Positions 1 through 10,839 of a stretch of 64,000 bases of DNA are shown in pieces. The stretch is from assembly GCF_003201835.2 (NCBI RefSeq), contig NZ_CP029289.2, forward strand, positions 1 through 64,000, given 5' to 3'. This stretch comes from Acidianus brierleyi. Lineage in GTDB: Archaea; Thermoproteota; Thermoprotei_A; Sulfolobales; Sulfolobaceae. The notes beneath the pieces are model-generated. The model saw only the letters and a program-made list of their open reading frames with translations. It was not told the DNA's origin and made no database searches. The first letter of the stretch is position 1, and every line of letters begins with the position of its first letter. Position numbers and translations under genes: made by a program.

Positions 1-118
1 TCAGATAAAATTGTAATATATCACTAGTGGTTCCTATATAGAACGCCAGTAAGTTTTTGTCTTATTATCCATCATTTGAACTCTTTAAATGGTTAAGAAC
101 TTTCTAGGAGTACTAACG

Positions 119-661
119 CTACTGAGGTAAAGGTAAAAAGGAGACTCCCAAAATCATAAGAATTACTGTTATAGTTAAAAGTAAAGCTCCAAATGTGGAA
201 TAGTATTTTAGCTTACCTTGAACTAATTTTATTTCGTCTATAGATTCTGGATCTATAGACCTGAACAGCTTAAATAATTTCTCAAAATAATGTCCTATTA
301 AAAGCCCTATAGAAAATCCTATAATTCCTAGAATAGCTCCTGAAAATATACATATACCCCATCCCGTAGAGAACAACACATGATATACTTCACTAATGCC
401 TCCAGACCTATAGTAGCCTATAAGGTAGTGTATGAATTCTCCTGCTCCAAATACTATAGTTATCATCCCAGTAGCTTCTATGAAGCTTACTAAAGTAGGA
501 AAGAGATTATACATTAAATCATTAACCGTCTCATTAGAGAGTTTCGAAAGTCTAGGAGCTACAATAACTCCGAATATCATAACAGAGCCGTAGTATATTA
601 GCGAAAAAAATCCATGCATTACATTAAGTATAAACGATATAGGAACCAAATTTGACACCAA
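119..661 (-). CDS. Four-helix membrane protein of unknown function, soxL side operon
   Basis: This 180-residue protein has about four hydrophobic segments (near residues 10-32, 55-80, 92-122 and 152-176) and two short charged loops, so it should sit in the cytoplasmic membrane. I do not recognise a family. It is the last of a leftward series of small membrane-protein genes that begins with the Rieske gene soxL, and it starts 7 bp after the stop of the gene before it, so the two are probably cotranscribed. No metal-binding cluster is visible. A respiratory accessory role is only an inference from position. Confidence 0.6.
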   Translation of the reverse strand: MVSNLVPISFILNVMHGFFSLIYYGSVMIFGVIVAPRLSKLSNETVNDLMYNLFPTLVSFIEATGMITIVFGAGEFIHYLIGYYRSGGISEVYHVLFSTGWGICIFSGAILGIIGFSIGLLIGHYFEKLFKLFRSIDPESIDEIKLVQGKLKYYSTFGALLLTITVILMILGVSFLPLPQ

Positions 662-667
662 AAAAAA

Positions 668-1072
668 TCAAAGTGAATATACTAAACATCCAGTAGACGT
701 AATTATAGCTATTATAAACGATAGAGCCATAAGGTACGAAAATGCATAATTATACGTAGCGTAAAATGCTAATCCGCCGGCTGCAGCTAATCCTACAAAA
801 ACTACAGTAAGGAGACCTAAGTAGAATAGATCTTTCCTATCGCTAAGATATGACAATGTAAAAAGCAAAACTGCACCTAAACCGCTTAAAAGCGCTAGGC
901 TTAAATGGGCAGAAAGTAGTGCGGCCATCCACGTGGCTGTTAACGGAAATTGATCGTTAAGCATTGCTGTAGTGCCTGCGAGAAATGCGCCCATTAATAA
1001 AATTGTTTCTACAGACGATGCAATTAAAACTGGAGTATTCCTACCCAAACGTTCTTCTGTCATGTTCATCAA
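668..1072 (-). CDS. Small membrane protein of unknown function
   Basis: The 134-residue product starts with a short polar N-terminus and then has about four closely spaced transmembrane helices rich in Ala, Leu and Gly. It lies 7 bp upstream of the 180-residue membrane protein gene and in the same direction. Three nearby Met codons (residues 1, 2 and 4) leave the exact start open. No motif names the family. It belongs to the small-membrane-protein group downstream of soxL, and a subunit or assembly role for that complex is conceivable but unproven. Confidence 0.55.
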   Translation of the reverse strand: MMNMTEERLGRNTPVLIASSVETILLMGAFLAGTTAMLNDQFPLTATWMAALLSAHLSLALLSGLGAVLLFTLSYLSDRKDLFYLGLLTVVFVGLAAAGGLAFYATYNYAFSYLMALSFIIAIITSTGCLVYSL

Positions 1073-1150
1073 TATAATCTATAAAAGTGTGCTAAATAAA
1101 TATTTCATTATAATTTCTCATTTTAAAAAATTAAGTTAAATTTAATTTGT

Positions 1151-1582
1151 TTATCTTCTTAAAGCATAGAATAGTATGGCTGATGTAAATACTATAGTGA
1201 AAATAAATCCAGTACCCATTCCTAGTGCATACATTGGTATCGAAAATCCTCCGAAATAGAATAGTCCCATGAAGGCAGCACCTAATACTGATAAGATGTC
1301 TAATACCGAAAGAACTCTTAGGGGTAGGTTTCCTGCTCTAGTACTAGAACCATATAGGGAAATCGCAAATATTACATCAAAAGCTGCCGCATATATATGT
1401 GCAGTTATTGGAACTCCTAGAAGTGGTAATTTGTATATTGCTATACCCATTCCTGCTACATAGGTTATTATTAAGCAAGCTAACTCTGCTGCCGCTAATG
1501 CAGGAGTATATTGATTTCTAGAAAATTTTGATGCCATAGTGTTATATACATCTAAAAGAGATCTAGAGCTCATTAATATCAT
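1151..1582 (-). CDS. Membrane protein of unknown function, soxL side operon
   Basis: The 143-residue protein has a polar N-terminal 25 residues and then four predicted transmembrane helices. Met-4 is an alternative start. It resembles the neighbouring 134-residue protein in size and helix number, but I see no clear sequence match. About 80 bp of AT-rich DNA separates it from the next gene, so it could be in the soxL transcript or have its own promoter. The family is not recognised. Confidence 0.55.
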   Translation of the reverse strand: MILMSSRSLLDVYNTMASKFSRNQYTPALAAAELACLIITYVAGMGIAIYKLPLLGVPITAHIYAAAFDVIFAISLYGSSTRAGNLPLRVLSVLDILSVLGAAFMGLFYFGGFSIPMYALGMGTGFIFTIVFTSAILFYALRR

Positions 1583-1630
1583 TTATAAAAAAATGCTATA
1601 AAAAGTTTAGTTTTGAAAACTCTAAAAAGT

Positions 1631-1819
1631 TCAATAAAAATCCTTAAAAAACACAAGGAAGAACGCTGCAGAGGCTAATATAATGTAGAGAGCAGCTGAT
1701 ATTATTGTGGTATTTTCTACTCCTATAGCGGAAGATACAAAAATATCTATTGGAATTGAAAGTATAATAAAGAATAAAACTACTAATATGGTTAATAAAA
1801 GCCTACCAGTTAGTTTCAT
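1631..1819 (-). CDS. 62-residue two-helix membrane protein
   Basis: A short basic N-terminus is followed by two hydrophobic helices (about residues 7-30 and 37-58) with a short loop between them. The product has the look of a small accessory subunit of a membrane complex. It lies between the 46-residue gene that overlaps soxL and the 143-residue membrane protein gene, all on the same strand. No family is recognised. Its coding status rests on hydropathy, position and strand consistency. Confidence 0.5.
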   Translation of the reverse strand: MKLTGRLLLTILVVLFFIILSIPIDIFVSSAIGVENTTIISAALYIILASAAFFLVFFKDFY

Positions 1820-1865
1820 ATTTTCACTAAATATATGATAAAAAATCTAACTTATAAATTTTGTG

Positions 1866-2006
1866 TTATAATAGATGAGAAAACAGTTCCGGTAAAATAA
1901 CATTTACAGGAGACGAATCCCATAGGATTGTATAGATTATAAAGGCTGCAAATGCCGCAGTAACGCCAAATATTAGACCTACTATAGCAATACCTAATCT
2001 GGTCAT
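1866..2006 (-). CDS. 46-residue single-helix protein translationally coupled to soxL
   Basis: The reading frame starts with ATG at 2006, overlapping the TGA stop of soxL in an ATGA arrangement, which implies coupled translation. The protein begins MTRLGIAIVGLIFG and has one hydrophobic helix over about residues 4-27, followed by a short polar tail. Its first 27 residues resemble the membrane anchor of the sulfocyanin at 41280 (MSRIGVAILVLIFAG), which suggests a related anchor or a similar docking role. It could be a small subunit of the SoxL-associated complex, comparable in size to SoxD of Sulfolobus, but the identity is inferred only from size and position. Confidence 0.55.
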   Translation of the reverse strand: MTRLGIAIVGLIFGVTAAFAAFIIYTILWDSSPVNVILPELFSHLL

Positions 2007-2983
2007 GATGAACCACCGAAAGTATTTCCGTCACTTTGAACTTTAGTATAACAATTTGTGGGAGTTTGATTCTTTTGAACAATCAACTTAGGACAGCCAG
2101 TAGTTTCATCATAGGAATCTAGATAAGCAGCACCGACTAAGTCTGATGGATGATCCATTATAGGCGGAGCATGTAAATTCATAGACACTGCGTATAGATA
2201 GTCAGTATTTGAATCCCAGTATAGTTCAACATATGGTAAAGGTCTTACTGTTGGCCCAGTTAAAACTGCAGCGCCGTGCCAAGGATCATATGTAGAACCA
2301 TGACAATCGCAGTGAATTACACTCTTTGCATTAGCAGATACTGCTGCGTTATAAGCTACTGATGGTAAGAAATTAGGCACTACTCCTCCAGGCTTAAAAT
2401 ATTGCGGAGGATAGAAATGTATTTCTGGTGGGGTACAACCTAGATGTTGACATATTGCACTATATGCTACTATTGATTTATATGGACCTACGCCGCCTGG
2501 AAAAGTATAAGTGTGACCATTTTCTGGTATAACCACTGTCGTAGGCTTTATTTCAACGGGCTTGTTATTTTCGTCACCCATATTTATCAGAAAAGTTATG
2601 TCTCCCAATAATGGGTACTGGAATAGCATTATTGTAGGATCATTAACTGGAAATTTAGAAGCCTCTATAGGTTTACCGTCAGAATCTACAATTATCATCC
2701 ATGGGAACTTCTTCAGTGAAACTAATGCAGGATTTAGTGATGATACTAAGGGTACTGCAGAAGCTACCGCCAGTACTCCTATACCTATAAGGAGACCTTT
2801 AAGAAATGCTCTTCTACCAGGATCTAATGGACCAGCATTTTTTTCAGCATAGTTAAATAAGTAATCTCTGCCCCTTGCCATGAATTCTCTTTCATCAAAT
2901 TTTGTATTTCCATTTCTCATCTTCCACAATAGTCGCTTAGCGAAAATGAAATCACTTCTTTTGATAATAATTTTATCATTCAT
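2003..2983 (-). CDS. soxL: Rieske iron-sulfur protein, SoxL type
   Basis: This 326-residue protein carries the two Rieske ligand boxes CQHLGC and CDCHGS. These give the two Cys and two His that bind the [2Fe-2S] cluster, plus the two extra Cys that form the stabilising disulfide. A twin-arginine stretch (RRAFLKG) precedes the hydrophobic helix near residues 57-82, so the folded cluster domain is probably exported and stays anchored on the outer face. It is transcribed divergently from soxABC, the same layout as the soxLABCD locus of Sulfolobus acidocaldarius. It should pass electrons from the cytochrome b partner to the oxidase. The stop overlaps the start of a 46-residue membrane protein gene. 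Confidence 0.9.
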   Translation of the reverse strand: MNDKIIIKRSDFIFAKRLLWKMRNGNTKFDEREFMARGRDYLFNYAEKNAGPLDPGRRAFLKGLLIGIGVLAVASAVPLVSSLNPALVSLKKFPWMIIVDSDGKPIEASKFPVNDPTIMLFQYPLLGDITFLINMGDENNKPVEIKPTTVVIPENGHTYTFPGGVGPYKSIVAYSAICQHLGCTPPEIHFYPPQYFKPGGVVPNFLPSVAYNAAVSANAKSVIHCDCHGSTYDPWHGAAVLTGPTVRPLPYVELYWDSNTDYLYAVSMNLHAPPIMDHPSDLVGAAYLDSYDETTGCPKLIVQKNQTPTNCYTKVQSDGNTFGGSS

Positions 2984-3012
2984 GGCACTATCATGATTTT
3001 TAATATCTTTGA

Positions 3013-3025
3013 GATTTATAAAAAC
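3013..3025 (-). promoter_or_regulatory. TATA box of the soxL operon
   Basis: Read on the minus strand, this is a GTTTTTATAAATC element centred about 35 nt upstream of the soxL ATG. An archaeal TATA box at this spacing would start transcription about 9 nt before the gene. Confidence 0.55.
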
Positions 3026-3233
3026 TTTTTCCCGTAATGAAATTAATGAATATAAAAGGAATTAATATATTTTATTTAAAGTTATAAAAAGAAAAATATA
3101 TTTTATAATTCTAATATTTTCTAAGTTTCCATTCGATTTATTTAAATAATCTAATTAAATTATTTAGATTGTGAAATGTAATATAGTTTAAATATTGTTG
3201 ATACTATCAAAAACATCATAGTTATTAAAAATA

Positions 3234-3246
3234 ACATTTATAAAGC
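3234..3246 (+). promoter_or_regulatory. TATA box of the soxABC operon
   Basis: An ATTTATAAAG element is centred about 26 nt upstream of the soxA ATG at 3266, so transcription probably starts at or within a nucleotide of the start codon (leaderless mRNA). The promoter shares a 282-bp intergenic region with the divergent soxL promoter, so both operons could be controlled together. Confidence 0.6.
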
Positions 3247-3265
3247 TAATCCGTACATATTTATC

Positions 3266-3790
3266 ATGATTAAAATGGCTTTCGTTGAAAAAATTAAGGA
3301 ACATGCAGAATTGAGTTGGTTTATAGTAATGTTAATATTAGTTGCTATTTTTGTAGGGTGGAATATAGTGGGTGTAACTAGTGGGTCAAGCACTAGCTAT
3401 AGATACGGACTTCCATTATTTAGCGGTATGCCTAAAATAGCTCAAGCCGCAGTAAAATATTTTGAATCACATCCACCAGCTAATGGAGATTCCGAAGTAG
3501 TTAACGGAGTACTTGTAGTAAACATGACAGTGACTCAGTTAGGATACAATCCGAATATAATTATTGCTAATGCTAATGAACCAATCGCAATAATATTGCA
3601 CTCTCCTCAAGTGATAACTGGATTCTTCATGAGATTGCCAGATGGCGTCGTAAATATAAATGCTCCACCCAACTATACAAATTACGTTTATTTTGTAGCA
3701 CCTAGTACTCCAGGTAATTATACTTGGAGAGATCCAGAATATGCAGGATATAATTTCTCATACTGGACTGGAATTTTAGAGGTGAAGTAA
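3266..3790 (+). CDS. soxA: Quinol oxidase subunit II, SoxA type (no CuA)
   Basis: The 174-residue protein has one N-terminal transmembrane helix (about residues 15-36) and a C-terminal cupredoxin-like domain. It contains no Cys, and the CuA ligand block found in cytochrome c oxidases is missing, as is known for the SoxA subunit of the Sulfolobus quinol oxidase. Electrons therefore come from quinol (caldariella-type quinone) rather than from a copper protein. It is the first gene of soxA-soxB-soxC, and soxB starts 2 bp after its stop. The ATG at 3266 fits the TATA spacing; Met-4 (3275) is an alternative start. Confidence 0.88.
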   Translation: MIKMAFVEKIKEHAELSWFIVMLILVAIFVGWNIVGVTSGSSTSYRYGLPLFSGMPKIAQAAVKYFESHPPANGDSEVVNGVLVVNMTVTQLGYNPNIIIANANEPIAIILHSPQVITGFFMRLPDGVVNINAPPNYTNYVYFVAPSTPGNYTWRDPEYAGYNFSYWTGILEVK

Positions 3791-3792
3791 TA

Positions 3793-5487
<1,695 letters not shown>

Positions 5488-5488
5488 A

Positions 5489-7180
5489 ATGGGTGAGAAT
5501 GAGAAGAAAAAAGGATTTTTTGATTTAATTCTAGATAGAGTAGGCATTGAAGAGGCACCTCTATTTAGAACTCCGGATTACATGTATAATGTATCTTATT
5601 GGCTAGGAGGATTAGTTGCTGCAAGTTTCATTTATACAGTAATAACTGGTTTAATTCTTCTTTTGCTTTACGAACCAGCAAATGCTTACGGGCAAACTCA
5701 AATCATTATACATTCTATTCCATATGGTGCAGTTCTACTTTTCAGCCATTTATACGGAGCATACATAATGATAATTTTAGTCTATATTCACATGTTTAGA
5801 AACTTCTTTAAGGGATCATATAAGAAACCTAGAGAGTTACAATGGGTTACTGGAGTATTATTGCTTGCCTTAACTCTAGGTGCATCGTTCTTTGGATATA
5901 GTTTAGTAGGAGACGTGCTAGGAATTGATGCAGTAGATATAGGATCTTCGTTATTGATTGGAACAGGATTTCCAGGAGCAACAACTGTAGTTGGTTGGCT
6001 GTTCGGTCCAGGGATTGATGCTGTAGAATCTACTAATCCAATAGTTAGAAGCGAATTCTTCGATAGGATTCTAGGATGGCATATAATTCTTGTAGCGTTA
6101 ATAGGTCTTCTATTCATTTTCCATTTGATGTTATCAGAAAGATATGGAATGACTCCGTCAAAGAAAGAAAAACCTTTTGTTCCAGCTTACTATACAAAGG
6201 AAGAGCAACAAAGATTTAACCCGTGGTGGCCAAGAAATTTTGTTTATATGCTATCATTAGTTCTAATGACATGGGGTATAATTTTAATAGTTCCAGATGT
6301 TTTAGCCAATTTAAACGGAGCTACAGTATTTGGCCATACTATTGAACTTCCTCTAGTAATTAATCCATTCCCAGCTCCTCAAGCATTTACTGCTGCAGCT
6401 ATACATACTGCTCCTTATCCTCCATGGTTCTTCTTATTCTTATATAAGTTCGTAGATTTCCTCTTACCTAACGGTTTACCATTACTTCCATCAATGGTAA
6501 TTGCGATTCTCATAGTTGGTTTAGTAATAATAATGTTGATTCCGTTTTTCGAAAATAGTAATGTTATGTTCCTAAGTAGTAGAAAGTTCTGGACATGGGT
6601 TATGTGCGTACTAATTTACTCATTAATCGCGCTATCTTTCTGGGGATATTTTTACCCTGGAGTACCAGCACCCTTTACTGCACAAATGGAAATCCTAGGA
6701 ATTCCTGCTTTAATAATGGCAGCAATAATTTACTTATTTGGAAGTAGGTCGAAACAAAAGTCTATAAATATATCATCAACTAATTTACCTAGTGTAAGAC
6801 CTACGACAATATTAGGAACTTCTGTTGTGACATTACTGTTCGCTGGAACTTTCGGAGACTTCCTCCTTAAGCCGTCTTTATTAGGCATATTATTATTATT
6901 ACCTCTAGGAACATTAGTTTACCATTATATGAGCAAACTAGTAAAAGTTTTTAACTCAACTAGAGTTTCTACTGAACCAGGATTTCCGATAACTAAAAAA
7001 ATGGCGTTTTTCGCAATTCCTACAATATTCGTTATAACAATATTCCTACTAATATTGATGATAAAGTTACCAAGTGTAGGAGTAGCTAGCACGTATGCAG
7101 GCATAGATTTAGGGGTAATATTGTTTCTATGGGGTTACGCAATTAATTTATATCACTATTTGGTATATGTAAAAGATTAG
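5489..7180 (+). CDS. soxC: Cytochrome b of the quinol oxidase complex, SoxC type
   Basis: With the ATG at 5489 the protein has 563 residues, the length I recall for S. acidocaldarius SoxC. An upstream in-frame GTG at 5480 would add three residues, but an AGGAGGTG Shine-Dalgarno at 5475-5482 sits 6 nt before the ATG and favours it. Two His-x13-His pairs (His87/His101 and His198/His212) bind the two b haems, and PYPPWFFLFLYK takes the place of the bc1 PEWY region at the quinol site. About 12-13 helices are predicted. It probably passes electrons from quinol to the SoxL Rieske protein or the SoxAB module. Confidence 0.9.
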   Translation: MGENEKKKGFFDLILDRVGIEEAPLFRTPDYMYNVSYWLGGLVAASFIYTVITGLILLLLYEPANAYGQTQIIIHSIPYGAVLLFSHLYGAYIMIILVYIHMFRNFFKGSYKKPRELQWVTGVLLLALTLGASFFGYSLVGDVLGIDAVDIGSSLLIGTGFPGATTVVGWLFGPGIDAVESTNPIVRSEFFDRILGWHIILVALIGLLFIFHLMLSERYGMTPSKKEKPFVPAYYTKEEQQRFNPWWPRNFVYMLSLVLMTWGIILIVPDVLANLNGATVFGHTIELPLVINPFPAPQAFTAAAIHTAPYPPWFFLFLYKFVDFLLPNGLPLLPSMVIAILIVGLVIIMLIPFFENSNVMFLSSRKFWTWVMCVLIYSLIALSFWGYFYPGVPAPFTAQMEILGIPALIMAAIIYLFGSRSKQKSINISSTNLPSVRPTTILGTSVVTLLFAGTFGDFLLKPSLLGILLLLPLGTLVYHYMSKLVKVFNSTRVSTEPGFPITKKMAFFAIPTIFVITIFLLILMIKLPSVGVASTYAGIDLGVILFLWGYAINLYHYLVYVKD

Positions 7181-7189
7181 AATAAAAAT

Positions 7190-7203
7190 ATTATTTTTTA
7201 TTT
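7190..7203 (+). terminator. T-rich termination signal after soxC
   Basis: A T-rich run follows the soxC stop by about 10 bp. Short T-tracts without a hairpin are the usual terminators in Sulfolobales. The next gene has its own TATA box at about 7216-7226, consistent with termination here. Confidence 0.35.
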
Positions 7204-7215
7204 AAATTATAATAG

Positions 7216-7226
7216 AAAGACTTTTT
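7216..7226 (+). promoter_or_regulatory. TATA box of the DUF1404-like gene
   Basis: AATTTATAAAC is centred about 29 nt before the ATG at 7250, which suggests a near-leaderless transcript independent of soxABC. Confidence 0.5.
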
Positions 7227-7249
7227 AATTTATAAACGTATATTATATT

Positions 7250-7807
7250 ATGAAACTTGACAAAGAAAAGGTAAAGTTTTCACATTTCATACCTCCCATT
7301 ATTCTTCTTGCTTTAGTTTTAAATCCCCTAACTGAGAGTCAAGAGTTTTTACATGAATGGTTATTCATGGTAAGTCACTACGTACTGTTTATAGGAGGAC
7401 TCCTATTGTCATATAAGGTAATTAAAGGTTCAACATATTGGATAATACCATCTGCATTTTTAGTATCGTTTTGGCACGTTCCTTATTTTTTTGCTCTTGC
7501 AGGAGCGTTTACATTTTTTAGGGCACTTAACGATTTTTCATTGATACTGGCTGGAATATTGGCAGGAATCTCAGCATCTAGACTTTCATTGTTCTCTTGG
7601 CTTTCATTAATAATAATATGGATGTTGGCAGATACAATACTTTCCATAGTATTTCTATTGGAATTTCCAGCTTATTCTAACGCAGTTTATAAATTTTCTC
7701 CCTATAGTGAATCTCAAGAATTTAATACTGCTATATCAATGTGGATAGTAATGTCTGCAATTATAGTATATGTATTCGGTAAATTCTTAAAAGAGTTATT
7801 ATTTTAA
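7250..7807 (+). CDS. DUF1404-like oxidase-associated membrane protein
   Basis: The 185-residue protein has five or six transmembrane helices and is related to the 187-residue protein at 38032-38595. Shared stretches include FWHVPYFFALA and a D(T/S)(I/L)LSI(V/F)F segment. From recall, this type of protein is DUF1404, known mainly in Sulfolobales. Both copies in this window sit directly beside haem-copper oxidase genes, which argues for a role in oxidase function or assembly. The conserved His and Trp in the FWHVPYFF segment could contact a cofactor, but that is a guess. It has its own TATA box rather than being fused to the soxABC transcript. Confidence 0.6.
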   Translation: MKLDKEKVKFSHFIPPIILLALVLNPLTESQEFLHEWLFMVSHYVLFIGGLLLSYKVIKGSTYWIIPSAFLVSFWHVPYFFALAGAFTFFRALNDFSLILAGILAGISASRLSLFSWLSLIIIWMLADTILSIVFLLEFPAYSNAVYKFSPYSESQEFNTAISMWIVMSAIIVYVFGKFLKELLF

Positions 7808-7939
7808 AATGAATAAAATACTGGAAAAATCGATGGTATTTACCTTCTCTAATATTCAGTTATATTTTTAAATAGTTATTTAATAGGTAATTATTATTTT
7901 TATGATTGGATAATTTCTTATAACTAATAAATAAAACTT

Positions 7940-8971
7940 TTAATTCTTCGTATTAAGGCTATTATTTAGGAAGTTTATTTTATTTATCTTATATAAAACA
8001 TTTGCTAATGCTAAAGATTTTAATAGTCTAGCGAAACTACCTTTTATTGGCATTCCCATAAATACACCAAGAAAGCTATTATTTATTTCTACTACGTCTG
8101 CTAGAGATTTCGGATTAAATTTTTCTTCGGAGTCATTTAATGCATTATAGATAGCGTGAACTCCAGATTGCATAGAAACTTCAGCATTAGATGGATACTT
8201 TAAAGATGCACATGCACCTGCACCATATACATCCTTATAATCTACTGAGCTTAGATCGTCATTAACTTCCATCTTATAGTTTTTAGTTGTAAAACCTAAG
8301 GAATTAAGAATATTAGGACCTCTGATTCCTCCTGCATAAAATATATGATCTGCCGAAAAAGTACCTTGAGTAGTATTTACTTCTTTACCTTTTATTTCAT
8401 TAACTGCCGTATCTAAAAACAATTCTATTCCTAGTTCAGTTAATATTTTTTCTGCATATAACGATATCTCTTCTGGCATATGAGGTAAAACTCTTTTACC
8501 TCTATTTATCAAGATAATTCTTTCTTTACCTTTTATCTTTCCTAAGAGCTCTATTGTACTGCCTATAACTTCTACCCCTAAATCTCCTCCTCCTATTACT
8601 ATTAGACTTTTAGCCTTATTTATCTCTTCTCTTATTTTAAGAGCATCTTCAAAATTTTCAAGTTTCATTACATGGTCTTGCGCTCCTTTTATCCTAGTCA
8701 GATCTTGTTGATAACCTAAAGCAACAATTAGCTTATCATAATTTATCTCTCCCTTAGTAGTAGTAATTTTCTTATCCTTAAAGTTAATTTTAAGGACTTC
8801 AGCTTTTATATCAGGTCTCCTGTAAAATAATGCAGACTCACCTTTGGCTATAGTATCAACTAATTTTGGCGTAAGTAAAAATTTATCTTCTTTATCAATC
8901 AATATTGAGTTCTCATAAGCACATTTAGCAGCAATCCCTGCAAATCCACCACCTAATATTACTATTCTCAT
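7940..8971 (-). CDS. FAD-dependent NADH dehydrogenase / sulfide:quinone reductase-like flavoprotein
   Basis: The 343-residue protein has two Rossmann dinucleotide-binding motifs: GGGFAG at the N-terminus for FAD and VIGGGDLGVE near residue 146 for NAD(P)H or a structural equivalent. A VYGAGACA motif near residue 250 replaces the usual VxAxGD of type II NADH dehydrogenases. The Cys pair needed for sulfide oxidation is not evident, which makes an NDH-2-like role more likely than SQR. It lies 4 bp downstream of the TPP-enzyme gene on the same strand, so the two are probably cotranscribed and may act together in moving electrons to quinone. Confidence 0.7.
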   Translation of the reverse strand: MRIVILGGGFAGIAAKCAYENSILIDKEDKFLLTPKLVDTIAKGESALFYRRPDIKAEVLKINFKDKKITTTKGEINYDKLIVALGYQQDLTRIKGAQDHVMKLENFEDALKIREEINKAKSLIVIGGGDLGVEVIGSTIELLGKIKGKERIILINRGKRVLPHMPEEISLYAEKILTELGIELFLDTAVNEIKGKEVNTTQGTFSADHIFYAGGIRGPNILNSLGFTTKNYKMEVNDDLSSVDYKDVYGAGACASLKYPSNAEVSMQSGVHAIYNALNDSEEKFNPKSLADVVEINNSFLGVFMGMPIKGSFARLLKSLALANVLYKINKINFLNNSLNTKN

Positions 8972-8975
8972 TTTT

Positions 8976-10625
8976 TCACTCTGAAGATTCGAGCTTTTCT
9001 CTAAATATAGATAATACGTAGTTCTTTGCTTGAGTAAATGTCAATTTAGGTGGCATGGGTCTCTCATTCGGATCTACAACGACATCCATTACAAATGGAC
9101 CTTTGCTTTCCTTAAGCTTCTTAAGTCCTTCATCCAGATCTTTCGGATCTTCTATTCTAATGCCTTCAATCCCAATGGATTCAGCTAATTTTGAAAAATC
9201 TGGATTATATAAATCTACGCCCCATTCTGGGTATCCCATGACTTCTTGCTCAAATTTTATCATTCCTAATTTAGAATTATTAAAAATTACTACTTTTATT
9301 GGTCTAGAATATTTCTTAGCAGTTATTAATTCCATCATTGTCATGGCAAATCCTCCATCACCTACTAGAGCTAAAACATTATCAGATACAAATGAAGCAC
9401 CTACTGCACCAGGAACTCCAACCCCCATAGAGCCTAACCATGTAGAAAATACGAATCGTTGCTTGCCAGAAGCCTTAAAGTTTCTAGCTCCCCACATAGT
9501 AACGTTACCAGTATCTACTACCACTGTACCTTCTGTAAATACTTCTGAAAGTTTTGAGGCAACCTTTTGAGGCTTTATAGGAATAGAGTTCTCATCTTCC
9601 ACTTTCTTTAATTCATCAAACCATTTTTCCTTTTGATTTTTCATTTTTATATAAAATTTTTCATCCTTTTCCTTTATTTTATTTAAAACTGATTTTAGAA
9701 AATCTTCTACTGTGCATACTAGTGAAACGTTAGCTTTAATTCTTTTTGAAATATTTTCTGGATTTATGTCTACTTGAATTACTTTAACGTCTTTAGGTAA
9801 GAAATTAACATATGGGAACGAAGTACCTAAAAGTATAAGTAAATCAGTTCTATTTAATGCGTCAACGGATGGTTTAGTTCCTAAAAGCCCTATTCCACCC
9901 ATAACTTTTTCATCGTAATCCGAAAGTATTCCCTTACCATTTAGTGCATAGATTATTGGTGAACCTATTTTTTCCGCAAATTTGTTAAGTAATTCAGATG
10001 AACCCCTAGCTCCTCCTCCTATCATTACAACTGGGTTCTTACTTTCATTAATTAAATCTACTGCAGAATCAACATTTACAGAATAGCTGACCTTAACTTC
10101 TAAATTTCCTTCAAATTCTTCTCCATCCATTCTAAGAATATCTACTGGAAGATTTAAGTGAGATACTCCTTTCTTAGTTTTAGCTTCATGAATAGCTCTC
10201 CATACTAGGTATCCAGCATTTTTAGGATTTACTATCATTTGATTAAAAACAGATACGTCATCAAATAGTTTAACCATATTTACTTCTTGAAAATAATCAT
10301 GTCCTAACATATCGCTCTCTACTTGACCGGTTAATGCTATAACAGACGCATGATCCATTTTTGCATCGTATAACCCATTAAGTAAATGTATTGATCCTGG
10401 ACCAGAAGTTCCCATACATGCTGTTAAATTCCCTGTTAGTTTAGATTCTACAGAAGCTGCAAAAGCAGCGCCTTCTTCATGCCTAACTTGTATATATTGT
10501 ATCTCTTTATTTTTTCTAATAGCGTCCATTAATGGATCTATAGAATCGCCAGGTATACCATAAATTCTCTTTACTCCTGCTTTAACTAATGTATCAACTA
10601 TTATTTCAGCAACATTTTTTGCCAT
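8976..10625 (-). CDS. Thiamine-diphosphate enzyme, pyruvate oxidase/acetolactate synthase family
   Basis: The 549-residue protein has the three-domain layout of TPP enzymes. The catalytic Glu is in RHEEGAAFAA (about residue 50), a central domain follows, and the Mg/TPP motif runs from GDGGFAMTMMELI to FNN near residues 430-460. The sequence most resembles pyruvate oxidase or quinone-dependent pyruvate dehydrogenase (PoxB-like) rather than IlvB, since no small regulatory subunit gene is adjacent and a flavoprotein dehydrogenase gene follows 4 bp after it. Likely chemistry is oxidative decarboxylation of pyruvate or a related 2-oxoacid. The exact substrate cannot be read from the sequence. Confidence 0.75.
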   Translation of the reverse strand: MAKNVAEIIVDTLVKAGVKRIYGIPGDSIDPLMDAIRKNKEIQYIQVRHEEGAAFAASVESKLTGNLTACMGTSGPGSIHLLNGLYDAKMDHASVIALTGQVESDMLGHDYFQEVNMVKLFDDVSVFNQMIVNPKNAGYLVWRAIHEAKTKKGVSHLNLPVDILRMDGEEFEGNLEVKVSYSVNVDSAVDLINESKNPVVMIGGGARGSSELLNKFAEKIGSPIIYALNGKGILSDYDEKVMGGIGLLGTKPSVDALNRTDLLILLGTSFPYVNFLPKDVKVIQVDINPENISKRIKANVSLVCTVEDFLKSVLNKIKEKDEKFYIKMKNQKEKWFDELKKVEDENSIPIKPQKVASKLSEVFTEGTVVVDTGNVTMWGARNFKASGKQRFVFSTWLGSMGVGVPGAVGASFVSDNVLALVGDGGFAMTMMELITAKKYSRPIKVVIFNNSKLGMIKFEQEVMGYPEWGVDLYNPDFSKLAESIGIEGIRIEDPKDLDEGLKKLKESKGPFVMDVVVDPNERPMPPKLTFTQAKNYVLSIFREKLESSE

Positions 10626-10839
10626 ATCATTCTTACTATATAATGATTAAAAAACGTTTTTATTGAAAAATTTCATTATAAAGAGAAGAGATCTTAGAAA
10701 AGATATTTATTTTAATAAAAAAGTCAAAAAGCGATCTAGTTAAATTAAATTTATTCCTAAATAAGAGTTCTTTCCATATAATAGCAGATTAATATTAGAA
10801 ACTTTTATATATTAATTTGATAATAAGATAAAAGAGAAC

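Noticed and set aside
1..118. Short frames at the left edge
   Set aside because: The only ATG-started minus-strand frame there has 13 codons, and nothing ties it to a gene beyond the window.
1852..2082. 76-codon minus-strand frame overlapping the end of soxL
   Set aside because: It is in a different frame from both soxL and the 46-residue gene, and its protein lacks the coherent helix seen in the latter.
9055..9570. Plus-strand 171-codon frame opposite the TPP-enzyme gene
   Set aside because: Antisense to a clearly conserved enzyme; composition is Ser/Pro/Thr-rich and no family pattern is seen.
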